Source: Mycolicibacterium sp. CBMA 247
GTDB taxonomy: Bacteria; Actinomycetota; Actinomycetes; Mycobacteriales; Mycobacteriaceae
Direction of reading: 5' to 3'
DNA length: 64,000 nucleotides
Assembly (NCBI RefSeq): GCF_009729095.1
Contig: NZ_VTGX01000002.1
Location: forward strand, 496,001-560,000
Shown: one piece after another, positions 53,806-61,878 of the stretch
Layout of the letters: every line of letters begins with the position of its first letter
How positions within the stretch are numbered: the first letter of the stretch is position 1
Program-made: the position numbers and the translations under genes
Notes under the pieces: generated by a model
What the model was told of the DNA's origin: nothing
Database searches by the model: none
What the model saw: only the letters and a program-made list of their open reading frames with translations

Positions 53806-54254
53806 CCCAGCGAGCTGTGCAGCGCCAGGGTGGCCGCGACGGCGTTGGCCGCCTCGGCGCCCTTCTTGATGAAGTGCTTGGTGAAGTAATCGATGTGCTC
53901 GTCGTGCTCGTGGAAGTGGTGCGGGGTGAGCACGACCGAGAACACCGGCACATCGGTGTCGAGCTGCACGCGCATCAGTCCGTCGATCACCGCGGAAGCC
54001 ACGAAGTCGTGGCGGTAGATGCCGCCGTCGACGACAAGTCCGGCGGCGACAATCGCCCGGTAGCGCCCGGTCAGGGCCAGACGCTTTGCGGTGAGCGGAA
54101 TTTCGAAGGCACCGGGGACTTCGAAGAACTCGCACGCGTCGTCGGCGAAGCCATGCGTGCCGAGCTGTTCGGTGAATCCCTCGCGGGCCTTGTCGACGAT
54201 GTTGCGATGCCAGGTGGCTTGCACGAACGCGATCTGGGTGGCTGCGTCAGACAT
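53802..54254 (-). CDS. ribH: 6,7-dimethyl-8-ribityllumazine synthase, type II (RibH2-like)
   Basis: The product is 150 aa. Lumazine synthase motifs: QATWHRNIVDKAREGF, FFEVPGAFEIPL, VAAGLVVDGGIYRHDFVASAV, and VPVFSVVLTPHHFHEH. The DGGIYRH and TPHHFHEH segments identify the type II (decameric, Brucella/Mesorhizobium RibH2) branch, not the icosahedral type usual in actinobacterial riboflavin operons. It condenses 5-amino-6-ribitylaminouracil with dihydroxybutanone phosphate. No other rib gene is near. Confidence 0.88.
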   Translation of the reverse strand: MSDAATQIAFVQATWHRNIVDKAREGFTEQLGTHGFADDACEFFEVPGAFEIPLTAKRLALTGRYRAIVAAGLVVDGGIYRHDFVASAVIDGLMRVQLDTDVPVFSVVLTPHHFHEHDEHIDYFTKHFIKKGAEAANAVAATLALHSSLG

Positions 54255-54296
54255 GTAGCGACGCTATCGCACACGCGCCACCTGCGGAAAAAGGCA

Positions 54297-55319
54297 TCAG
54301 CCGAACGTGACGACGACCTTGTCCGCCGCGCCGGGCGTCGATGCCAGCGCAAGGGCGTCGTTCACGTCCTCGAACGGAACGGTGTGGCTGATGATCAGCG
54401 CGTACCGCTTCCAATTGGCGACGAGGTCCTTGGTCACCTCGAAGATCTCGTCCGGATAGCCCATCGACCCGACGATGGTGATCTCACTACTCATCACGGT
54501 GATTAATTCCACCGGGACCGGTTCCTTGTGGACGGCCACTACGCCCAGCGTCGCGCCCCGCTGCGCGGCGGACAGCGCGGTGGTGATCACCGCGGGTGCA
54601 CCCGCGGCGTCCAGATAGATGTCGGTGCCGGCTTTGCCGCCGAACCTCGACTCGCCCTCGCCGTGCAGTTCGATGAGCCGGGCGACGACGTCCTCGTCGG
54701 CGGAGTTGACCACCGCGTCGGCACCGATCTGCAGGGCTTTCTCCAGACGGGTCGCGATCAGATCGACGACGACGATGTGGCCGACGCCCACGGCACGGAA
54801 GGCCAGCACCGCGCCCAGGCCGATCGGGCCGGCTCCGAAGATGACGACCTTGTCGCCGGGTTTCGGCCGGCAGCGATTGACCCCGTGACGTGCCACGGCC
54901 ATCGGCTCGTTGAGTGCGGCCACCTCCCACGGGACGTGGTCGGGGATCACCTCCAGGCTGACACCGCGCTGCGCGTCCTCGATGAGCAGATAGTCGGCCA
55001 GGGCGCCCGTGGCGCCGCCGTTGCCGATGATGCCGCTGGGCGCCGCCATCGGATTGATCACGACGTGATCGCCGACCTCGAAGCCCGTCACGTCGGCGCC
55101 GACCTCGACGACCTCGCCGGCGGGTTCGTGGCCGAGCGGGGTGTGGCCCTGCCGGGGCGGGATACCCCCGATCGCGATGTACATCGCGTCGGACCCGCAG
55201 ATCCCGCATGCCCGCATCCGCACCAACACGTCCTTGGCGCCGATCTCGGGACGGGGCGCGTCGAGGGTTTCGGCCGTGCCCGGTCCGGTCACGGTCGACA
55301 CCTTCATGCCCGCGGTCAT
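54297..55319 (-). CDS. Zinc-dependent alcohol dehydrogenase (MDR family)
   Basis: The product is 340 aa. Catalytic zinc residues: Cys in RACGICGSD, His-Glu in LGHEPAGEVVEVG. The cofactor motif is VVIFGAGPIGLGAVLAF. The lobe that normally holds four structural-zinc Cys (about residues 90-110) reads PMAAPSGIIGNGGATGA and has none, so only the catalytic zinc is likely bound. It is the last gene of the four-gene operon, overlapping the sulfotransferase by 4 bases. Confidence 0.88.
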   Translation of the reverse strand: MTAGMKVSTVTGPGTAETLDAPRPEIGAKDVLVRMRACGICGSDAMYIAIGGIPPRQGHTPLGHEPAGEVVEVGADVTGFEVGDHVVINPMAAPSGIIGNGGATGALADYLLIEDAQRGVSLEVIPDHVPWEVAALNEPMAVARHGVNRCRPKPGDKVVIFGAGPIGLGAVLAFRAVGVGHIVVVDLIATRLEKALQIGADAVVNSADEDVVARLIELHGEGESRFGGKAGTDIYLDAAGAPAVITTALSAAQRGATLGVVAVHKEPVPVELITVMSSEITIVGSMGYPDEIFEVTKDLVANWKRYALIISHTVPFEDVNDALALASTPGAADKVVVTFG

Positions 55320-56500
55320 GGAGTGGCCTCCAGTTCGATGTCGAACGTGTCGAGGTATTCGGCGAAGACGGGCCGCAGGCGGTCCACCGACAACCCGTAC
55401 TGGTCGAGACTGTAAGCGTTGGGCCCAAACCGGTCCTGCGGGTGGTCGGCGAGCCAGGTTCTCATCCTGCCCTCGACTTCGGGCGTGAGGTCGTCACCTG
55501 CCCACTCGTAGATGCGTCGCATCACCCCGATCGGATCGCTCATCATCTCGGAGTAGTACATGTGGAAGAAGCGGTCGTCGCCGACGCGATCGCGTGCGCG
55601 CAGGGGACGTTCCACGTGAAACTGCATCTGCGCCATGGCATTACGGCCCATCGCGTGCAGGTCAATGGCTTCGGGTTTGAGCGTCATTCCCTTGGGCAGC
55701 TTCCACAGATTGCCCAGCGAACCCGTCGCCTTGTACGGGTCGCGGTGCGCCCAGATCAGCCGCGCATCCGGGAACACCGTCAACAACGCGTCGATGTGCA
55801 CCGAGTGCGACGGCATCTTGAGGCTCCAGGTGCCCGGTGCCGTCGACTGCAGGACCTGAAGGTAGCGCTTCTGATACTCGTAGGTGCTCGTCATATCGGT
55901 CTCGTGGAACAGCCATTCGGCGTAGCGCGAGGACGCCAGGTACGAGTCCCATGACAGGCCCTTGAAGTCCTGGTTGTGGATGAACATGTCCTCGGTGGGG
56001 CCGTCGGCGTCTTCCCAGTGCGGCAGTGCCATATTCGCCGCGGTCACCATCTCCAGCATCCTGCGCTGCTCTTCGAGCAGGGCCAGGCACCGGGGATCGG
56101 TGCGCAGCATGTCGCTGGTGGCCGGCGGGATCGGGTCCACGCACTGCCAGTGCACCAGCGATCGCCGGGCGGGGTCCTGGTCCAACAGGTAGCTGATCAC
56201 CGTGGTGCCGGTGCGCGGCATCCCCAGCACGATCAGCGGGCGTTGCACCGGTGCGTCGAGGACCTCGGGATGGGACTGGATGTAGTCGTGAACCTGCAGG
56301 CGCCGCCCCAGGGCAGCGACACAGTCGGAGATGATGCGGTTGCGGCCGGACTCGCTGTAGGCCGGCGAGGTGTTGATCTCGTCGAGGATGATGGCCAAAC
56401 CCTCGCGCCAGGAATCGGAATCCACTTCGGAGAGGCCGGTTTTCCCGGCGGCCAGTTTGAGGACGTCGTCGGGAGTCAAGACGTTGTCGTATTCACTCAT
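55316..56500 (-). CDS. Sulfotransferase-family protein
   Basis: The product is 394 aa. The PAPS 5'-phosphosulfate loop is VLGMPRTGTTVISYLL near residue 95, and the 3'-phosphate site is in LIWAHRDPYKATGSL. Mycobacterial proteins of this family (Stf-like) sulfate glycolipids, menaquinone or unknown acceptors. Here it is operonic with a sulfatase-like hydrolase, an SDR and an alcohol dehydrogenase, so a hydroxylated small molecule is a likely acceptor. Confidence 0.85.
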   Translation of the reverse strand: MSEYDNVLTPDDVLKLAAGKTGLSEVDSDSWREGLAIILDEINTSPAYSESGRNRIISDCVAALGRRLQVHDYIQSHPEVLDAPVQRPLIVLGMPRTGTTVISYLLDQDPARRSLVHWQCVDPIPPATSDMLRTDPRCLALLEEQRRMLEMVTAANMALPHWEDADGPTEDMFIHNQDFKGLSWDSYLASSRYAEWLFHETDMTSTYEYQKRYLQVLQSTAPGTWSLKMPSHSVHIDALLTVFPDARLIWAHRDPYKATGSLGNLWKLPKGMTLKPEAIDLHAMGRNAMAQMQFHVERPLRARDRVGDDRFFHMYYSEMMSDPIGVMRRIYEWAGDDLTPEVEGRMRTWLADHPQDRFGPNAYSLDQYGLSVDRLRPVFAEYLDTFDIELEATP

Positions 56501-56514
56501 CGCTCAGGCTCCCG

Positions 56515-57264
56515 TCAGACCGTCAGGTATCCGCCGTCGACCGCGAAGGTCGTTCCGGTGATGTAGCGGGCGGCGTCGGTGCACAGGAACAGGACCGTCG
56601 GCGAGATTTCGTCGGGCATCCCCATCCGGGCCATCGGAGTGTGGCGCATCTCCGGCTCGAGCATCTCTGGGATGTCGAGCACCGGGTGGGTCAGGCGGGT
56701 GTCGATCAGGCCCGGGGCCACGGCATTGACCCGGATTCCTTCGTCCACCCAGCGCCTCGACAGATTCTTGGTGAGGGCGACCATGCCGGCCTTCGACGAG
56801 CTGTAGGCGGGAACGTTGACCGCCGACACGAAGGCCGACATCGAGATGATGTTGATGACACTGCTGCCGCCCGGCGCCGCACTGGCCTTGAGCCGGTCAT
56901 GGCAGGCCATGCTCAGGCGCATGTGGGCGAACAGGTTGACCGCCACCGAACCGGCGTAGCCCTCGGGATCCCATTCGTCTTTGTGCGCGGCGTACGGGCC
57001 GCCCGCGTTGTTGACCAGAACGTCGAGATCGCCGATCGAATCGGCCAGGGCGTCGATCGAATCGGTGTCGCCCAACTGACACTGCCGGAAGGCCATGGCA
57101 CTCAGGTCGGTCTCGGGGTAATCCTCGGCCGAGCCGCGCGTGCCGGTAACTGTCACGGCTGCACCGGCTTTCGCGAAGTCACTGGCTATCGCATAGCCGA
57201 TGCCGCTGGTGCCGCCGGTCACCAGCACGTTCGTTCCGGTGAAATCGAAGGTCAGGTTGTTCAT
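56515..57264 (-). CDS. SDR-family oxidoreductase
   Basis: The product is 249 aa. Cofactor motif VTGGTSGIGYAIA, LVNNAGGPY, Ser in NIISMSAFVS, YxxxK as YSSSK, C-terminal TGTTFAVDGGYLTV. The frame continues open upstream but the ATG of NNLTFDF is preceded by GAGGA and lies inside a 4-base overlap with the upstream gene. It probably oxidises an alcohol released or made by its operon partners. Confidence 0.9.
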   Translation of the reverse strand: MNNLTFDFTGTNVLVTGGTSGIGYAIASDFAKAGAAVTVTGTRGSAEDYPETDLSAMAFRQCQLGDTDSIDALADSIGDLDVLVNNAGGPYAAHKDEWDPEGYAGSVAVNLFAHMRLSMACHDRLKASAAPGGSSVINIISMSAFVSAVNVPAYSSSKAGMVALTKNLSRRWVDEGIRVNAVAPGLIDTRLTHPVLDIPEMLEPEMRHTPMARMGMPDEISPTVLFLCTDAARYITGTTFAVDGGYLTV

Positions 57265-58505
57265 TTCTCGGTCCTCAGGTTGTCGATCGATGTGGTGAGC
57301 CAGGCCTTCTCCCAGAAGTTCTGGGTATCGGCCAGTAGGGCTTGATGGGCTTCGGCGGCGACCGCGCGGGCGGGGCCGTGGTCGGGGGCGGCGTCGAGCA
57401 CCAGGTCGGTGAGATGCAGGGCCTGCACGGCGCGGCCGGCCGTGACATGGGCGCGCGCCGCGTCGACGAGGGCATCGGGGCCGGCTGCGGCGACGATGTC
57501 GGCGGCCACCGAATGCGGTGCCACACCGTACAGTTCGGTGGTCGAGCGGTGCTGGAACCATCCGGTGTACAGCTCCCAGATGGCGCGCACGTTCCACGAG
57601 GTCTTGCCGTATCCCTCGCCGACGTCGAGGTGCTGAGGGATCCGGACGGTGCGCATGGCGGTGTACACATCCGATCCGGACTGCATGTGCTCGATCGTCT
57701 GGTCGTGGACCGATTGCATGGCGTCGCGCATCGCGGTGACTTCCTCGGCGATCAGGTCGGCCCCCTCGATGGGGTCGAAATGGCCGGTGATCAGCCGGTC
57801 CGGACCGTAGGCGAGCACGGTGTCCAGCGACTCGATGTAGGAGATCGGATCGCGGTAGCGGTCGCCGCGGATCGTCATCAGGTTCGGTGCGTGGCCGAAC
57901 AACGGACCGAAGAGGTTGCCGGTGAACAGGGTCCGATCCTCGGGTAGCCACACCACCAGGGAGTCGGTGGTCTCGCCGCCCGGGGTCCAGGTCAGTTCGA
58001 GGCGCCTGCCGCCGATCGCCAGATCATGTTTCCGGTCGAACGTGACGGTTGGTTCGGGGAACGAGAAATCGATGGTCGCCGGGTCGATCGTCTTGAGGTG
58101 TTCCATGACCGCGTCGCTGAACTTCTTGAACGCGAACGAGGTCTTGGGCGCCCGGAATCCGGCCAGGCGGATGTTGTCGTCGCGCCAGTACCGGTAGTTG
58201 GAGTGCATCACCACATCGGTGTCGGGTTCGCGCAGTGCGTTCACGCCGCCCCAGTGGTCGGCGTGCCCCTGGGTGACGATGATCGCCCGGGTGGGGCCGG
58301 GGACTTTCTGGAATGCCTTGTGGCGCAGTGCCCCTTCGAAGAACAGGCCGCCGTTGATGATGACGCGCCCGTCGTCGGTGGCCAGTGCGTAGGAGTTGGA
58401 CACCCCCGATGACATCCAGATGTCGTTGCCCAGTGCCGTCGCCGGTTCTCCAGTGGCCGTGGCAAGGGCGTCAGCACCTGGCCGTTTGCGGTGGATTCCC
58501 GCCAT
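57261..58505 (-). CDS. MBL-fold hydrolase, alkyl-sulfatase-like, with altered metal motif
   Basis: The product is 414 aa. The metallo-beta-lactamase domain spans residues 20-265 and an alkyl-sulfatase dimerisation-like domain follows (GYGKTSWNVRAIWELYTGWFQHRSTTELYG). The metal motif HxHxDH reads Q79-G-H81-A-D83-H84: the first His is Gln. Other likely ligands are in TPGGETTDS and LITGHFDP. Alkyl sulfatases such as SdsA1 keep all three His. The change may alter metal content or reaction. It is the first gene of the leftward operon. Confidence 0.85.
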   Translation of the reverse strand: MAGIHRKRPGADALATATGEPATALGNDIWMSSGVSNSYALATDDGRVIINGGLFFEGALRHKAFQKVPGPTRAIIVTQGHADHWGGVNALREPDTDVVMHSNYRYWRDDNIRLAGFRAPKTSFAFKKFSDAVMEHLKTIDPATIDFSFPEPTVTFDRKHDLAIGGRRLELTWTPGGETTDSLVVWLPEDRTLFTGNLFGPLFGHAPNLMTIRGDRYRDPISYIESLDTVLAYGPDRLITGHFDPIEGADLIAEEVTAMRDAMQSVHDQTIEHMQSGSDVYTAMRTVRIPQHLDVGEGYGKTSWNVRAIWELYTGWFQHRSTTELYGVAPHSVAADIVAAAGPDALVDAARAHVTAGRAVQALHLTDLVLDAAPDHGPARAVAAEAHQALLADTQNFWEKAWLTTSIDNLRTEK

Positions 58506-58519
58506 GAATCGCTCCCTCC

Positions 58520-58557
58520 CTCTAGAGTTCTAGAGTTAATGCTCTAGGACTATAGAG
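58520..58557. promoter_or_regulatory. Two TetR operators CTCTA-N6-TAGAG
   Basis: CTCTAGAGTTCTAGAG (58520-58535, perfect 7-base arms) and CTCTAGGACTATAGAG (58542-58557) lie 22 bases apart, centre to centre, between the divergent MBL-hydrolase and SDR genes. The two-helical-turn spacing suits cooperative binding of two dimers. The TetR at 59378 is the likely ligand. Confidence 0.8.
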
Positions 58558-58610
58558 GTACTGTGAGCCCAGTCATAGAGGGGTCTGGATGTGGGCTGAG
58601 AGGAGCCGGT

Positions 58611-59381
58611 ATGGGGCTGCGCGGGATGACCGGGAGAGTGGTGGTGATCGCGGGCGGAGCAAGCGGCATCGGGGCCGCGACCGCCGCCCGGATCGCCGAG
58701 GACGGTGCCCACGTGGTGGTCGGCGACGTCGCCGCCGATGCTGCCCAACGGACGGCTGAGCGGATCACCGCCGCCGGCGGCACCGCGACGGCCGTGGCCT
58801 TCGACCTGGCCGACCCCGATTCGGTGGCCGGGTTGATCGCGACGGCGGCCGACACCTACGGCGGGGTCGACGCGTTGTTCACCGTGGGCGCCGACATGTC
58901 CACGTTGCGTGTCGACACCGACGTCGTCGACATCGATCTGGACATCTGGGACCGCGTCATGGCGGTCAGCCTGCGCGGGTACGTGGCCGCGCTGAAACAC
59001 GCTATCCCGCAGATCGTTTCGCGCGGCGGCGGGGCAATCGTCAACATGTCGTCAGCGGCGGCGTTCCAGGGGGAGCCGACCCGCCCCGCCTACGCCACGG
59101 CGAAGGCGGGGATCGGTGCGCTGACCCGGCATGTGGCCGCGCGCTGGGGTAAGGAAGGTATCCGTTGCAACGCCGTCGCACCCGGATTCACCGCGACGGA
59201 GGCGATCCGGTCCGCGCCGCAATGGACCGACCTGGAGGCGGCCGCGCTCAAGCGCATCCGCGGCCACCGCGTGGGCGAACCTGACGATGTGGCGGCACTG
59301 GTCGCGTTCCTCATCTCGGACGAGGGGGCCTGGATCAACGGCCAGGTCATCAACATCGATGGCGGTACGGTTTTGAGGTGA
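58611..59381 (+). CDS. SDR-family oxidoreductase
   Basis: The product is 256 aa. Cofactor motif IAGGASGIGAATA, Asp in VGDVAADA, Ser in VNMSSAAAFQG, YxxxK as YATAK, ending WINGQVINIDGGTVL. GAGGAG precedes the ATG by 6 bases. In place of the usual NNAG it has TVGAD, an uncommon variation. It is the first gene of an SDR-tetR pair (4-base overlap), divergent from the sulfatase/sulfotransferase operon and sharing its operators. Confidence 0.88.
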   Translation: MGLRGMTGRVVVIAGGASGIGAATAARIAEDGAHVVVGDVAADAAQRTAERITAAGGTATAVAFDLADPDSVAGLIATAADTYGGVDALFTVGADMSTLRVDTDVVDIDLDIWDRVMAVSLRGYVAALKHAIPQIVSRGGGAIVNMSSAAAFQGEPTRPAYATAKAGIGALTRHVAARWGKEGIRCNAVAPGFTATEAIRSAPQWTDLEAAALKRIRGHRVGEPDDVAALVAFLISDEGAWINGQVINIDGGTVLR

Positions 59382-60019
59382 GTGCCTCGTCCCCGCGCAG
59401 ACGTGACGGTCAGGAGCGCCGTCGCGAACTCAGTGATGCGGCCATCGCGGTACTGGCCGAACACGGTTCACGGGGGCTGACCCACCAGAACGTCGACCGC
59501 TACGCGGGTGTGCCCGATGGCACCACGTCGTACTACTACCGGACCCGGGCAGCCCTGTTGCAGGCGGTCGGGAAACGGGTCGCCGAGATCGACACCGCCA
59601 ACCTGTTGTCGCTGACGGACGCGGCTACCGAATCGCCGACGCCGTTCGGCCGGCTGGCGCAGCTGGTGATGGTCCAGGCCGACGGAGATGGGCTGCTGCT
59701 CAACAAGGCTCGACATGAACTGCTGCTCAACGCCGCGCGCGACCCCGAACTCGTCGCGACCTCGCAGCCGTTCTTCCAGCGGGTCACCGAGATGGTCCGT
59801 GACGCCATTGCGCATGTGCAGCCCGATATCACCGATCCAGGGCTGCTCGACGCGCAGAGCTCAGCGGTGATGACGTTCATTGCCGGCATCTTCCTCCGGT
59901 TTCTCAGCGGAGACCGGTCCTATGCCGATGTGGAGCAACTTGAGCGACAGCTCCGGGCGATCGCCACGGCCGTGGCGATCGATCACGCCGACCGGTCTCC
60001 TCACCGCTCGCCGAGATAG
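59378..60019 (+). CDS. TetR-family regulator
   Basis: The product is 213 aa. HTH: RRELSDAAIAVLAEHGSRGLTHQNVDRYAGVPDGTTSYYYRT. It is a paralogue of the TetR at 20425. It probably represses both its own SDR-tetR transcript and the divergent hydrolase operon through the two palindromes at 58520-58557. Its 3' end overlaps the convergent hydrolase gene by 19 bases. Confidence 0.9.
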   Translation: MSASSPRRRDGQERRRELSDAAIAVLAEHGSRGLTHQNVDRYAGVPDGTTSYYYRTRAALLQAVGKRVAEIDTANLLSLTDAATESPTPFGRLAQLVMVQADGDGLLLNKARHELLLNAARDPELVATSQPFFQRVTEMVRDAIAHVQPDITDPGLLDAQSSAVMTFIAGIFLRFLSGDRSYADVEQLERQLRAIATAVAIDHADRSPHRSPR

Positions 60020-60762
60020 GCATCCGCCCATGCGCCGATGATCCGTCCGGCGCGTTTGGCCTGTCCCGGCCCGGTGAGCAGATGTTCGGAACCTTCCAGT
60101 GACACGAAGCTGCGGGGATGGCGGGCGGCCCGGAAGATGTCGCTGGCGTTCTGGATGCCGACGGTGTTGTCGGTCGGGGAGTGCAGGATGAGCAGCGGCA
60201 TTTTGAGCGCCTTGATCTTGTCGCGTAGGTCGGTGGCCCGGACATCTTCGACGAATGCCCGCTTCAGGGTCAGGGTCTTCCCGCCGACCATCCACTGCCC
60301 ACTGCCCTCGGCGAAGACCTGCTCGAGGCACGCGTCGTACTGATGCTCGACGTGGACCGGATCGAATGGTGCGCCCACGGTGACCACGGCCCGCACACCG
60401 GGGGACTGCCGGGCGGCGGCGATCACCGCCGCACCCCCGAACGAATGGCCGATCAGGATGTCGGCCGGCGTACCGCGCCCGGCCATGAACTTGCAGGCTT
60501 CGATGATGTCGTTGGCCTTGTGGGTGAACGAGCCGTCACCCCAGTCGCCCTCGGAATCGCCCAGGCCCAGCGCGTCGAAGCGCAGCATGCCGATCCCGTC
60601 GCTGGCGAGTTGTTTGCAGATGCGGGAGGCGGCCGGGGAGTCCTTGCCGAGCGTGAAGCCATGGGAGAACACGCCCCAGCCCCGTATCGGTCCGTCGGGC
60701 CGATCGATCACACCCGCCAGCCTCGGACCCGTCGAACTGGGGAATGTGACGCGCTCAACCAT
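60001..60762 (-). CDS. Alpha/beta hydrolase
   Basis: The product is 253 aa. Elbow IGHSFGGAAV with the nucleophile Ser, oxyanion region VFSHGFTLGKDS, Asp in LHSPTDNTV and His in GSEHLL, all in the expected order. It resembles the bacterial family related to OsmC-linked hydrolases (RFDALGLGDSEG). A cytosolic esterase or peptidase of unknown substrate. Confidence 0.88.
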   Translation of the reverse strand: MVERVTFPSSTGPRLAGVIDRPDGPIRGWGVFSHGFTLGKDSPAASRICKQLASDGIGMLRFDALGLGDSEGDWGDGSFTHKANDIIEACKFMAGRGTPADILIGHSFGGAAVIAAARQSPGVRAVVTVGAPFDPVHVEHQYDACLEQVFAEGSGQWMVGGKTLTLKRAFVEDVRATDLRDKIKALKMPLLILHSPTDNTVGIQNASDIFRAARHPRSFVSLEGSEHLLTGPGQAKRAGRIIGAWADAYLGER

Positions 60763-60987
60763 GCCGGTGGTTTACCACGAGGTGAGCAGCTCGCGCAGGA
60801 AGCGGCTCGACACAGTACTTAGCCTGGCACGGTATGCAGCCCGAAATGCGGCGTTGAGTGGAGGTACCTGTGTGGCTGCCAGGCCGGCTCCGTAGTGTGG
60901 GGTGTCCGGTGGAATGCGGGCGTTTGTCCGTGACGGGCAGCGTGGCCCGCCCTCCGAGTAGGTACGTCGTCAGATGTGGAGCAATAG

Positions 60988-61878
60988 GTGCCCCTGAACA
61001 CCATCGCGCTGGAACTCGTGCCCCCGAACGTCGAACGGGGCGCGCAGTACGCCGTCGACGAGGCTCGCAAGGTGCTGGCGTTGTCCACCGAGACGGGTAT
61101 CGAGGGGCGGATTCGCCACGTCATGATCCCCGGGATGATCGACGAGGACGATGACCGTCCCATCGAGATGAAGCCCAAGATGGACGTGCTCGACTACTGG
61201 TCGATCATCCAGCCCGAGCTGCCCGGGCTGCGCGGCCTGTGCACGCAGGTCACCTCCTTCCTGGACCAGGAAGCGCTGGGCAAACGCCTGACCGTGCTCA
61301 GCGGGGCGGGTTTCGACGGCATCGCGTTCGTCGGCGTGCCCCGGACCATGAAGGACGGCGAGGGTGAGGGCGTCGCACCCACCGATGCCCTGTCCATCTA
61401 CGAGGAGCTGGTGCCCAACCGCGGCGCCATCCTGATCCCCACCCGCGACGGCGAGCAGGGCCGGTTCAACTTCAAGTGCGAGCAGGGCGCGACGTACGGC
61501 ATGACGCAGCTGCTGTACTCCGACACCATCGTCGAGTTCCTGACGGAGTTCGCGAAGACCACCGACCACCGGCCCGAGATCCTGCTGTCCTTCGGTTTCG
61601 TGCCGAAGATGGAGACCAAGGTCGGGCTGATCAACTGGCTCATCCAGGACTCGGGTAATCCGGCCGTCGCCGCCGAGCAGGAGTTCGTCACCGACCTGGC
61701 CCAGCGTGAGCCGGCCGACAAGCGTCGGCTCATGGTCGACCTCTACAAGCGCGTGATCGATGGGGTGGCCGACCTCGGTTTCCCGCTGAGCGTTCACTTC
61801 GAGGCGGCCTATGGGGTGTCCAAGCCCGCCTTCGAGACCTTCGCCGAAATGTTGGCGTACTGGGCGCCGGACCGGTAG
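60988..61878 (+). CDS. Mycobacterial MTHFR-like protein (Rv2172c family)
   Basis: The product is 296 aa, GTG start. It resembles the noncanonical methylenetetrahydrofolate reductases of mycobacteria: LNTIALELVPPNVERG, HVMIPGMIDED, RPIEMKPKMDVLDYWS, GAILIPTRDGEQGRFNFKCEQGATYGMTQLLYSD, and MVDLYKRVIDGVADLGFPLS. Such enzymes reduce methylene-THF to methyl-THF for methionine synthesis. The last 70 bases overlap the end of the convergent AraC gene. Confidence 0.8.
   Translation: MPLNTIALELVPPNVERGAQYAVDEARKVLALSTETGIEGRIRHVMIPGMIDEDDDRPIEMKPKMDVLDYWSIIQPELPGLRGLCTQVTSFLDQEALGKRLTVLSGAGFDGIAFVGVPRTMKDGEGEGVAPTDALSIYEELVPNRGAILIPTRDGEQGRFNFKCEQGATYGMTQLLYSDTIVEFLTEFAKTTDHRPEILLSFGFVPKMETKVGLINWLIQDSGNPAVAAEQEFVTDLAQREPADKRRLMVDLYKRVIDGVADLGFPLSVHFEAAYGVSKPAFETFAEMLAYWAPDR

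Noticed and set aside
60763..60987. Possible riboswitch (cobalamin or SAM type) before the MTHFR-like gene
   Set aside because: I looked for conserved cores and saw none; only short GC-rich hairpins are present.
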